This document shows, in pieces, positions 57,320-64,000 of a stretch of DNA of 64,000 nucleotides. Within the stretch, counting starts at the first letter, position 1, and every line of letters begins with the position of its first letter. The position numbers and the translations under genes are program-made. The notes beneath the pieces are model-generated. The model was not told the DNA's origin. It did no database searches and saw only the letters and a list, made by a program, of their open reading frames with translations. Source of the stretch: a virus; IMG/VR virus record IMGVR_UViG_3300047560_002412, positions 1-64,000 of that record; one strand, 5' to 3'.

Positions 57320-57618
57320 TGGGTGATTATTCAGATGTTCCTACACACACTAAAGAAGCTCTAGAAAATTATTGGACTCATGGTTATGCTCCTGGCGGTT
57401 TCTTAAGCAGTCTACTTTGTGGGGATGTTTATTATGCTATCCGAAGAGCAGATCCTTGGAACAAAGCCGCACTAGGGCATGTTGTAGAATACATTATACA
57501 CAAGTCACCGCCAGGCAGTTATGGTAGTGAAGATCTATACCAAGATTGGATTAATCGAGGTGTGGCTTTTAAACAACACGAAAAAAATCGTGTACTTGAC
57601 TATTTGAGCAGAGAATAG
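57319..57618 (+). CDS. Conserved phage hypothetical protein
   Basis: 99 residues. ALENYWTHGYAPGGFLSSLLCGD and HVVEYIIHKSPPGSYGS are a recognised recurring phage pattern of unknown role. Stop is TAG, one of the few amber stops here; the stop lies in the spacer of the next promoter. Confidence 0.7.
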   Translation: MGDYSDVPTHTKEALENYWTHGYAPGGFLSSLLCGDVYYAIRRADPWNKAALGHVVEYIIHKSPPGSYGSEDLYQDWINRGVAFKQHEKNRVLDYLSRE

Positions 57619-57624
57619 TATAAT
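57596..57624 (+). promoter_or_regulatory. Sigma70-type promoter
   Basis: TTGACT (57596-57601), 17-bp spacer, TATAAT (57619-57624). Confidence 0.75.
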
Positions 57625-57649
57625 ATGACTTCAATGAAAGGAGGGCAAA

Positions 57650-57883
57650 GTGAAGCTAATAAAATTAGATCGCAGACACAATCTGTATCACAAAGGCTAT
57701 CGCTATGCCTTTCTTGTGAACCGTTGGGACAGAGATTCTCATAAGGTTGAGCAGGCTGTGAAATCGTTAGAAGGCTGGCGTTGGGATTCTACCTTTTGGG
57801 GTAAACCTAAAGATGGCTCTAGACCTTACTACGTTGGAATGAAAAATGAATCAACAGCCACAATGGTTATGTTGAAACTTTAA
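57650..57883 (+). CDS. Hypothetical protein, distant DA-x-F-x-L-R-W relative
   Basis: 77 residues, GTG start with AAAGGAGGG upstream. KNESTATMVMLKL at the end is a degenerate form of the small-family ending found at 37-40 kb. Basic and aromatic. Unknown. Confidence 0.6.
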   Translation: MKLIKLDRRHNLYHKGYRYAFLVNRWDRDSHKVEQAVKSLEGWRWDSTFWGKPKDGSRPYYVGMKNESTATMVMLKL

Positions 57884-57897
57884 GAAAGGAGGGCACA

Positions 57898-58503
57898 ATG
57901 CCTAGTGTATTTTTAGTCAGCGACACGCACTTTGGTCACGCAGGTGTGTGCCGTTTTATGAGAGCCGATGGTGTAACAAAATTACGCCCTTGGGATGATC
58001 CGGAAGAAATGGATGAAGCTATGGTCAAGGCTTGGAACGAACGTGTCAGGCCTACTGACAAAGTTTATCACTTAGGAGATGCTGTTATTAATCGAAAGGC
58101 GTTAGGAACATTAAGGCGCTTAAACGGTGATAAAGTATTAATACGTGGAAACCACGATATCTTTAGAGACGACGAATATCGTATGTACTTTAGAGAATTA
58201 CGTGCATATCACGTTATGAACGGAATGATCTTGAGTCACATTCCAGTCCATCCAGAAAGTTTGGGCAGGTTTGGTGTTAACATTCACGGACACTTACACG
58301 CAAATCGTGTTAAGAAAATGCGTGGATTTGATGTGCGTACAGGAGAAATCTTGTACAGCGATGAAATTGATCCGCGGTATCATAACGTCTGCGTAGAAAC
58401 ATTGCCTGATTTTGCTCCAATGTTGTTTGAAGATGTTATCAAGCGCATTGAAGCAGAAGGCGGAAGTGTTGGATTTAGGAACGGAAACGGCCCGACAATG
58501 TGA
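57898..58503 (+). CDS. Metallophosphoesterase
   Basis: 201 residues. SDTHFGH, HLGDAV, RGNHDIF, LSHIPVHP and NIHGHLHAN give the full calcineurin-like set. AGGAGGG ribosome site. The second phosphoesterase in the window; not closely similar to the one at 35.8 kb. Confidence 0.87.
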   Translation: MPSVFLVSDTHFGHAGVCRFMRADGVTKLRPWDDPEEMDEAMVKAWNERVRPTDKVYHLGDAVINRKALGTLRRLNGDKVLIRGNHDIFRDDEYRMYFRELRAYHVMNGMILSHIPVHPESLGRFGVNIHGHLHANRVKKMRGFDVRTGEILYSDEIDPRYHNVCVETLPDFAPMLFEDVIKRIEAEGGSVGFRNGNGPTM

Positions 58504-58520
58504 CATTAACTACGTAGTTA

Positions 58521-58548
58521 ATAGGACTCTTCGGAGTCCTATTTTTTT
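58521..58548 (+). terminator. Rho-independent terminator
   Basis: ATAGGACTC-TTCG-GAGTCCTAT then TTTTTTT. A 12-bp palindrome AACTACGTAGTT lies just before it. Confidence 0.9.
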
Positions 58549-58555
58549 GACTGGC

Positions 58556-58562
58556 ATAAATA
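58556..58562 (+). promoter_or_regulatory. T4-type late promoter box
   Basis: ATAAATA 38 bases before the tail-fibre ATG, directly after a terminator. T4 late promoters read TATAAATA; here the first base is C. Confidence 0.55.
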
Positions 58563-58593
58563 TATGAGCTACTAAAATCCAGGAGTTTTTATA

Positions 58594-60108
58594 ATGCCTT
58601 TACAGATTAGAAGAGGGAATACCGCACAACGCCAGAATATTGTTCCCCAGGCTGGAGAGCTAGTTTACGATACCGATTTAGGTACAATTTATGTCGGAGA
58701 CGGTGAAACAGCTGGTGGTATTGCATCAGTTAATATCACACCTCGCGACGTAAGAGACCAAGCCGCAGGAATTTTTACAAGTGGGTCACATACAGGAATC
58801 TCGTTTACATATAACGGATCAGAAGGAACAATTGATGCAGTCGTAGACCCAGACTTATCTAATTATCAAGGTGTAATTAGAGCATCAGCATTCAATGGAA
58901 GTTTAGTTGCTGACGATAGCTCTTTACTAGTTGATGCACTACACGGATATATCAATTTAAATGGAACCGTTAAAAGTAACGTTGTTCCAGATTCCGATTC
59001 AGCATATGATATCGGTACATCAGGTTTAAGATTTAAAGACCTATATCTTTCAGGGTCTAGTTTACATTTAGGTAGTGCTACAATTACATCTGTTGGAAGT
59101 GCCGTTAATCTTCCAGCTGGATCAACCGTCGGCGGAGTTTCTATAGGATCGGGCGGAACAGGTGACGGTGTTGTATCTGGAATGAATTACAATATTAATA
59201 TTGTAGGTGATGATAGCACTTTAATTGTTAATGCAACAACAAAATCTGTATCAGCAGCAGGTGGTTTTACAGGAAATTTAACTGGTAATGTAACTGGAGA
59301 TCATACTGGATATGTTTACGGTGACGTTGAAGGAAATTTAACCGGTAATGTAACAGGTAATGTTCTTGGTGATACAACAGGCGACCATAAAGGAAACATT
59401 TTAGCTAATGATCTTACATCGGCTTATGATGCAGATACAAAAGCCTTTACAGGAAGTTTAACTGGTAATGTAACAGGTAATATCAACGGTGATGTAAGAA
59501 CAGCTACTATTAATGTAGCTGGAGCATATCTGACAATTGAAAATTCTACTAATACCTCTATTTCAACAATAAGAAGAAATATTCCAGAACCAGGAAATCA
59601 TACAGATGTTAACGCTATTACTGATGGTGTATATTCAACGGGTACGTCTTATTATATTTCTAGAGGAACACTAGGAACTCCAGCAGCAGTACACACCGCT
59701 GACAGACTTGTAGCAGACATTTATTTTGCACACGACGGCACAACGTATGTTCCGTCTTGTATTATGGGTATGGGTGTTGATCCATTTGCTTCTGTCACAA
59801 CAGGTGCTGTACCGGGTGGTATTAGCTTTACAGCTATTAGTGACGGAAACATTACACATTTAACCAAGACATTCTTAATGGATTCTAGAGGTTATATTGG
59901 AATCAATAACGGATTTAATCAACCGGGGGCAACATTAGATATTAATGGATTTGCTAAACTTGCTGTGCTGACCGCTGCACCAGCATCGCCTGCAGAAGGC
60001 ATGATTGCTATTGCAGACGGAACTACATGGGATCCTATGTCAACAGGTAAGAAAGTTGTGGTTGCATATCTAGGTGGTGGTTGGAGACAAATGGCTACTG
60101 CGCCTTAA
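58594..60108 (+). CDS. Tail-fibre-like structural protein
   Basis: 504 residues. The N-terminus MPLQIRRGNTAQRQ...GELVYDTDLGTIYVGDG is a recurring phage fibre/baseplate module. Residues about 220-310 hold repeats of G-N-L/V-T-G-N-V-T-G type that suit a trimeric beta-helix. The C-terminus (VAYLGGGWRQMATAP) resembles fibre knobs. Receptor binding is inferred. Late-promoter box and terminator frame the gene. Confidence 0.82.
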   Translation: MPLQIRRGNTAQRQNIVPQAGELVYDTDLGTIYVGDGETAGGIASVNITPRDVRDQAAGIFTSGSHTGISFTYNGSEGTIDAVVDPDLSNYQGVIRASAFNGSLVADDSSLLVDALHGYINLNGTVKSNVVPDSDSAYDIGTSGLRFKDLYLSGSSLHLGSATITSVGSAVNLPAGSTVGGVSIGSGGTGDGVVSGMNYNINIVGDDSTLIVNATTKSVSAAGGFTGNLTGNVTGDHTGYVYGDVEGNLTGNVTGNVLGDTTGDHKGNILANDLTSAYDADTKAFTGSLTGNVTGNINGDVRTATINVAGAYLTIENSTNTSISTIRRNIPEPGNHTDVNAITDGVYSTGTSYYISRGTLGTPAAVHTADRLVADIYFAHDGTTYVPSCIMGMGVDPFASVTTGAVPGGISFTAISDGNITHLTKTFLMDSRGYIGINNGFNQPGATLDINGFAKLAVLTAAPASPAEGMIAIADGTTWDPMSTGKKVVVAYLGGGWRQMATAP

Positions 60109-60123
60109 TTATTTTTACAATAA

Positions 60124-60151
60124 TAAAAAAGGAGCTTTGGGCTCCTTTTTT
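60124..60151. terminator. Bidirectional terminator between convergent genes
   Basis: AAAAAAGGAGC-TTTG-GGCTCCTTTTTT. Has A run and T run on both sides, between the plus-strand fibre gene and the minus-strand oxygenase gene. Confidence 0.88.
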
Positions 60152-60746
60152 ATTCTACATAACTAAATTCTAAAACAAAAACTATTCTTGGATTTTCACT
60201 ATGGTGTTCTGAAACGGTGTGCCAGGCCCTAGTTTCATGAAACAAAAGATCTCCTTCTTTGACATTTTGCCAGGAAATATTTTCTGGTTTTATTTCGTGA
60301 TTTCTAGCATGTGCCCAACCATCTTTAACTAATCCAAAATCTGCACTCCCAGGAGGAGCAAGTGGATAGAATACTGCCATTGCATGTGAATCAGGGTCAT
60401 GGTCGTGTACATTGCCAGAGCACCCTTTAAAAATTTTATTAGTCCATGCTCTATAATAAACAACGCCTGTGGCATTAGGATGACCAAAATAATCTGCAAC
60501 CTGCAGGGCCTGTTTTTCAAACCATTCTTTAAATAATTCTATTCCACTAACATCTTTAAATAAAAAATAATCTTTAAGTCTGAACGTACTAATGCCTACA
60601 CCATTTTGATCTTCTAAACAAGGGCATAGATTTGGATCTGAAAATAATTTATCAAGGCCTGATGTTATTGCATCCCCTTTATAAATGTTTTCATCATCGC
60701 AATGCGTTCTTGCTATTTTGTAATCAAATACTTGATATTTTTCCAT
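60150..60746 (-). CDS. 2OG-Fe(II) oxygenase/cupin-like protein
   Basis: 198 residues from ATG 60746 (TAATG overlap; the GTG at 60755 is rejected). HDHDPDSHAMAVFYPLAPP then GDLLFHETRAWHTV and RIVFVLEF show metal His/Asp, distal His and Arg of the double-stranded beta-helix fold. Substrate unknown. Confidence 0.72.
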   Translation of the reverse strand: MEKYQVFDYKIARTHCDDENIYKGDAITSGLDKLFSDPNLCPCLEDQNGVGISTFRLKDYFLFKDVSGIELFKEWFEKQALQVADYFGHPNATGVVYYRAWTNKIFKGCSGNVHDHDPDSHAMAVFYPLAPPGSADFGLVKDGWAHARNHEIKPENISWQNVKEGDLLFHETRAWHTVSEHHSENPRIVFVLEFSYVE

Positions 60747-61309
60747 TATTGCCACCTAGGGTATTTGTTTATTTCTTCATAAAATTTATTAGGATATAGT
60801 TCCCATACCGTTTGATCTGTTCCACGATAGTGTAATTCTTTAGAACGTTTCATAACACCCTGGTGTTCTAATGCAGGGCCAAATATATTGTGTACTCTAC
60901 GCTGTGTACCTACTTTACTTTCATTAGAAGTAATGTATAAATTTGCCCAAGGTGGGCACCAGTTTATACAGGCGGGAATTAAAAATTGTGCCGTGGGGTT
61001 TTGATGTTTTGTAATAACTGAAATAGTACGTAAAGCATTTCCATATGCACCATCTAACTCATCTGTAAACACACAAGTACGAACAGCAATGCGATATGCG
61101 TCCTCTCCCATCTCAGGAAAAGAATGTGCGCCTACAGAGCCTACGGCCTTATTGTTGTAGTAAAGAATCCACACGCACCATTCTTTCTCTTTTGCTAAAC
61201 TATCTACCAACATCTTTTGGCTAGCATTATTTTCAAATCCTTTTGCAGCCGCAGTAGCATAAAATTCTGACAAGTCTAATTCAGGCGACCATGGTACTAC
61301 TTTATACAT
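60746..61309 (-). CDS. GNAT-like acetyltransferase candidate
   Basis: 187 residues. CVWILYYNNKAVGSVGAHSF has the strand pattern that precedes the acetyl-CoA loop of GNAT proteins, with later PACINWCPPWANLYITSN. Motif A (Q/R-x-x-G-x-G/A) is not clear, so the call is tentative. Overlaps neighbours on both sides. Confidence 0.5.
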   Translation of the reverse strand: MYKVVPWSPELDLSEFYATAAAKGFENNASQKMLVDSLAKEKEWCVWILYYNNKAVGSVGAHSFPEMGEDAYRIAVRTCVFTDELDGAYGNALRTISVITKHQNPTAQFLIPACINWCPPWANLYITSNESKVGTQRRVHNIFGPALEHQGVMKRSKELHYRGTDQTVWELYPNKFYEEINKYPRWQ

Positions 61310-61983
61310 TTTGCTTTCTCAATAAAATCACTAGGATAATTAGTTCTAAAACTTTCCCAACATAGTTCAGTCATAGTATCAAAACTTTGAGGAGTGTTCC
61401 AGTCAATACCTAAATTTGTTATATGCTTACGCATTTCATCCTGGCGTGTAGAATATATGTGACTTTCTACATCTGCAATACTAAAATTAGGTTCAAACTC
61501 TTTATAAGCAAAAAAATAATTAATGCTTTTTAATTTTCCATTAACTATAAAATAGCTGCTAGGATGCATACTATATTTGTAGATCCCCAGTTTCCTGTGC
61601 GCTGAAATAATATTAAGCATTTGGTCTTGCCAGTCAGGCAAAACTTTATCAAAATTTTCTTGATTACAACCAGCTTGTTCCCAAAAGTCTGGGCCGTCAA
61701 TTTCTAAATATAGTTTACGTTTTTCTAAATCAATATTAATAATTTTAGGAACTAGGTCTGGATAGGAATTGCGCATCTGAGTTAGAAAATTTACTTCTCG
61801 TAACCATTTTTGTTCCATAAGAGAAGGATCAACAATTTGATTTTGACCTTTATGATATCCTGTATCATTGTAATACCACTGGACAAAAACTTTTTTGTCC
61901 TTTGATATAAGGCTAGTGTATATAAGATTATTCCTACAAAGGCCGTGCCCAGGAACATTGTTATAATAATATTCGTAGTTCAT
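61297..61983 (-). CDS. Kinase-fold-like protein
   Basis: 228 residues. LVPKIINIDLEKRKLYLEIDGPDFW and GIYKYSMHPSSYFIVNGKLKSINYFFAY resemble the hinge and catalytic-loop region of protein-kinase-like folds, but the usual H-x-D and DFG are changed. Perhaps a lipid or sugar kinase relative. Stop is TAG. Confidence 0.5.
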   Translation of the reverse strand: MNYEYYYNNVPGHGLCRNNLIYTSLISKDKKVFVQWYYNDTGYHKGQNQIVDPSLMEQKWLREVNFLTQMRNSYPDLVPKIINIDLEKRKLYLEIDGPDFWEQAGCNQENFDKVLPDWQDQMLNIISAHRKLGIYKYSMHPSSYFIVNGKLKSINYFFAYKEFEPNFSIADVESHIYSTRQDEMRKHITNLGIDWNTPQSFDTMTELCWESFRTNYPSDFIEKAKCIK

Positions 61984-62483
61984 TAATCAAAAAATTCAGT
62001 GACCTGTAATACTAATCTCGGAGTGTATCCGATGTTGGATGATCCGTGATATGCTGCTTGGTCAACATATGCAAATACATCACCTGCTTTATAATCGGTA
62101 ATTAACTCGTTATTAACGATAAACACATGTCCAGGTTCATAGTCCGTCCAGGGCATCCAATACCGTACTACATTCTTTTCAACGTCAGGATCTTGGTGCA
62201 TATTCATATACTGAGACGGCAACATTTTTACCATCCACCAATAATATTCTTTACTTGTTAACCACGGTGGCACAATATCAAAAGGAACATCTGTATGTTT
62301 GAAGTACCAAAAATGCACAGCATTCATATCATATCCACATTCTGCAGCTCTTTTATAAACTCGTGTATGATATTCATCTACCGGACATGATGGGGGGCGA
62401 GCTTGACCTTGATTATTTTTAAAATATTCTAGCCATTCTGGTTGTATCCAATCTTTAAAATTACCAACAAATCTCAAATTCAT
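61983..62483 (-). CDS. 2OG-Fe(II) oxygenase-like protein
   Basis: 166 residues. NMHQDP (H-x-D), GDVFAYVDQAAYHGSSNIG (distal His) and RLVLQVTEF (Arg) in the right order. Starts next to a divergent gene at 62541, sharing a promoter region. Confidence 0.68.
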   Translation of the reverse strand: MNLRFVGNFKDWIQPEWLEYFKNNQGQARPPSCPVDEYHTRVYKRAAECGYDMNAVHFWYFKHTDVPFDIVPPWLTSKEYYWWMVKMLPSQYMNMHQDPDVEKNVVRYWMPWTDYEPGHVFIVNNELITDYKAGDVFAYVDQAAYHGSSNIGYTPRLVLQVTEFFD

Positions 62484-62540
62484 ATAATATCCCCTGCTTC
62501 AGATATTTAGTTGGTGGTTAGTTGGTACAATAAATATTTC

Positions 62541-63344
62541 ATGATCAAAGGCATTAACAATCAACCTTATTTTAATCTAGAACAATATCTAGACATGGAT
62601 ACGTTTGATCAACTTCAACCAGAAATTTTAAGAGGCTTTGCTGAGGCAAGAGAATATGCTAAAGAAGGAACCTGGATGGCTCCCGGATTTACCTTTGAGA
62701 ATATGAGTTATCCTATTCACTGGAAGCCGGTATATCAGGCCATTCAAGAATTTTTAGCCCTGCCGGACAATGATCCTATCAAGCTAGGAGGCATTGACCT
62801 TTATCGAGATTTTGAAAATTTTGAAATACGAAATAAATTTACACGTTATGTTAAAATGGCTATGGGTGCTTATGATCCATACATTTATTATTTCCTGTGG
62901 GCACAAGGCGATTGGAACGACCGTACCGCTCCAAGAGCAATGACTCCCGAATCAAAATATTTTCCTAATGTAGTTAAGTGGGTTGAAAAAACTATAGAGG
63001 ATGGAATTTTTGAATATATCGGTCGTGTTATATTCTTTCATTGCGAAGCAGATGGAATTCCGTTTGAGCATCGAGACTTAGATGCTAAGAACGGTGTTAA
63101 TGTTGTTAAGCCACATCGCAACGAATTTATACACATTCGCCCTAATACAAAGAAAGCGTTCTACATCTGGGACCCAGAGAAGAAAAACAAAGTGTACCTA
63201 AACACTCGTGCTGCTTGGTGGAATGATGTAGACTGGCACGGCGGTGAACGTATTATGGAACAAAGCTACAGCCTACGTATTGATGGTAAGTTTACAGAAG
63301 ACTTCCGTAAGAAGTTAGGTATTGATCATTTAGACACATACTAA
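62541..63344 (+). CDS. 2OG-Fe(II) oxygenase-like protein
   Basis: 267 residues from ATG 62541, four bases after ATAAATA (62530-62536). FEHRDLDA (H-x-D), NEFIHIRPNTKKAFYIWDPEKK, WHGGERIMEQSYSLRIDGKF (distal His and Arg). Convergent with the SDR gene; their stops overlap by four bases. Confidence 0.7.
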   Translation: MIKGINNQPYFNLEQYLDMDTFDQLQPEILRGFAEAREYAKEGTWMAPGFTFENMSYPIHWKPVYQAIQEFLALPDNDPIKLGGIDLYRDFENFEIRNKFTRYVKMAMGAYDPYIYYFLWAQGDWNDRTAPRAMTPESKYFPNVVKWVEKTIEDGIFEYIGRVIFFHCEADGIPFEHRDLDAKNGVNVVKPHRNEFIHIRPNTKKAFYIWDPEKKNKVYLNTRAAWWNDVDWHGGERIMEQSYSLRIDGKFTEDFRKKLGIDHLDTY

Positions 63345-63901
63345 TTGTGCGGATTCATTTTTCTAGCATAATCCATAATTTCTGGTGTTTTCTTTAAAAT
63401 AAATTCAACGCTAAAAATCTTTGGTATTGCTAACCAAGTATCGATAATCTGTAGTATTTCTGAAAAGGATGCTTTATATTTGTCATCAACAAATATAGGC
63501 CAAGAAGAATTTTCACAAAACGCTAATTTAAGATAGAAAATATTTGCAAATAACGGATTGTCTTCTAAGGCAATTTCTTTACAACGCTCTTGAAGATTAT
63601 GTTTATTTGTTCCGTAGTCTTTCCATATCTTTGCCCAATCGGCTGCAACAGATCCTATAACAATCATTGTTTTTACTTTATCATGTAAAGCATTAAGAAG
63701 ATCTAATTGAGCAGTTCCATCGTAGGCACAATTTACAAATATATCGCAACCAATAGAATCATTAATTACACGCTCTTGATCCGATACAATATTGTAACCG
63801 TTTGACCTTGACATTCCTGTAACTTCCCATCCTTTAGACAGGAAATGTTCATATATAATTTTTCCAATCCCACTAGTGTGACCAGTTACTATACATTTCA
63901 T
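63341..63901 (-). CDS. Short-chain dehydrogenase/reductase-like protein
   Basis: 186 residues from ATG 63901. TGHTSGIGKIIYEHF is the SDR nucleotide-binding loop (T-G-x3-G-I-G) and NCAYDG replaces the NNAG motif. The Y-x3-K pair is present in YGTNK. Substrate probably a sugar or lipid; unknown. Stop is TAG. Confidence 0.78.
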   Translation of the reverse strand: MKCIVTGHTSGIGKIIYEHFLSKGWEVTGMSRSNGYNIVSDQERVINDSIGCDIFVNCAYDGTAQLDLLNALHDKVKTMIVIGSVAADWAKIWKDYGTNKHNLQERCKEIALEDNPLFANIFYLKLAFCENSSWPIFVDDKYKASFSEILQIIDTWLAIPKIFSVEFILKKTPEIMDYARKMNPHN

Positions 63902-64000
63902 CTTGCAGGTCCAAAAAAATGAAACATATATTTTTCTGTCATTCCGCAGTTTAATCCACCGTGCCACATTGTTCTACTTGGCCACTGATATACTGAACCT
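63898..64000 (-). CDS. Partial CDS at right edge, unidentified
   Basis: 33 codons open to the window end, reading YQWPSRTMWHGGLN and FHFFGPAR before a TGA that overlaps the SDR start (ATGA). The overlap indicates a real upstream gene in the same operon. WHGGLN and the C-terminal FF could be the end of another oxygenase, but too little is visible. Confidence 0.5.
   Translation of the reverse strand, partial: GSVYQWPSRTMWHGGLNCGMTEKYMFHFFGPAR

Overview
The window looks like part of a large tailed-phage genome of the T4-like (myovirus) type from an aquatic, probably Gram-negative host. The phage call rests on densely packed, overlapping small genes, a PAAR spike-tip protein, a repeat-rich tail-fibre protein, a SleB-type lysin next to a holin-like membrane protein, class Ia ribonucleotide reductase, a DEDD exonuclease, about 38 tRNA genes and short ATAAATA boxes resembling T4 late promoters. 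I see no transposase, rRNA, CRISPR array or integrase. The permuted tmRNA and the heme oxygenase/bilin reductase pair recall phages of alphaproteobacteria or cyanobacteria, but the host cannot be fixed from sequence alone.

Layout. 1-5.1 kb: an overlapping redox and nucleotide operon (nrdA, Fe-SOD, iscU, iscA, nrdB, glutaredoxin). 5.1-8.8 kb: PAAR tip, YbaN-like membrane protein, two tandem 2OG-Fe(II) oxygenase-like paralogues and a tRNA whose anticodon reads CUA (amber). 8.8-13.4 kb: AAA+ ATPase, an ORF with an in-frame amber codon, a two-piece permuted tmRNA, an outer-membrane barrel, AhpC and AhpD. 13.4-21.5 kb: B12/radical-SAM protein, lysin and holin candidate, lipoproteins, ribosomal protein bS21, exonuclease and GMP reductase. 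21.5-26.9 kb: DnaK, Hsp20, ClpS, heme oxygenase, bilin reductase and a nuclease-like protein. 27.0-34.5 kb: a curli-type operon (CsgF, CsgG, curlin-repeat proteins, a FecR-domain protein) ending in a CHASE2 nucleotide cyclase. 34.5-44.4 kb: small membrane proteins, a phosphoesterase, a tandem family of small paralogues, DUF3307 and ClpP. 44.4-54.4 kb: the tRNA array, interleaved with structured non-coding RNAs that each have a long closing stem, plus one roughly 0.9-kb ornate RNA containing a tRNA-like domain (GOLLD/ROOL-like). 54.4-58.5 kb: IF-1, an RF1-like release factor interrupted by an in-frame UGA, a protein phosphatase and a phosphoesterase. 58.5-64 kb: tail fibre and a mostly minus-strand cluster of 2OG oxygenase-like, GNAT-like, kinase-like and SDR proteins.

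Taken together, the genes suggest strong takeover of translation (bS21, IF-1, release factor, tmRNA, tRNAs for all 20 amino acids and possible stop-codon suppressors), maintenance of iron and redox cofactors for ribonucleotide reductase, protein quality control (DnaK, Hsp20, ClpS, ClpP) and remodelling of the host envelope (curli-type export, outer-membrane barrel, lipoproteins). Functions are family assignments from sequence motifs; nothing was checked against a database.
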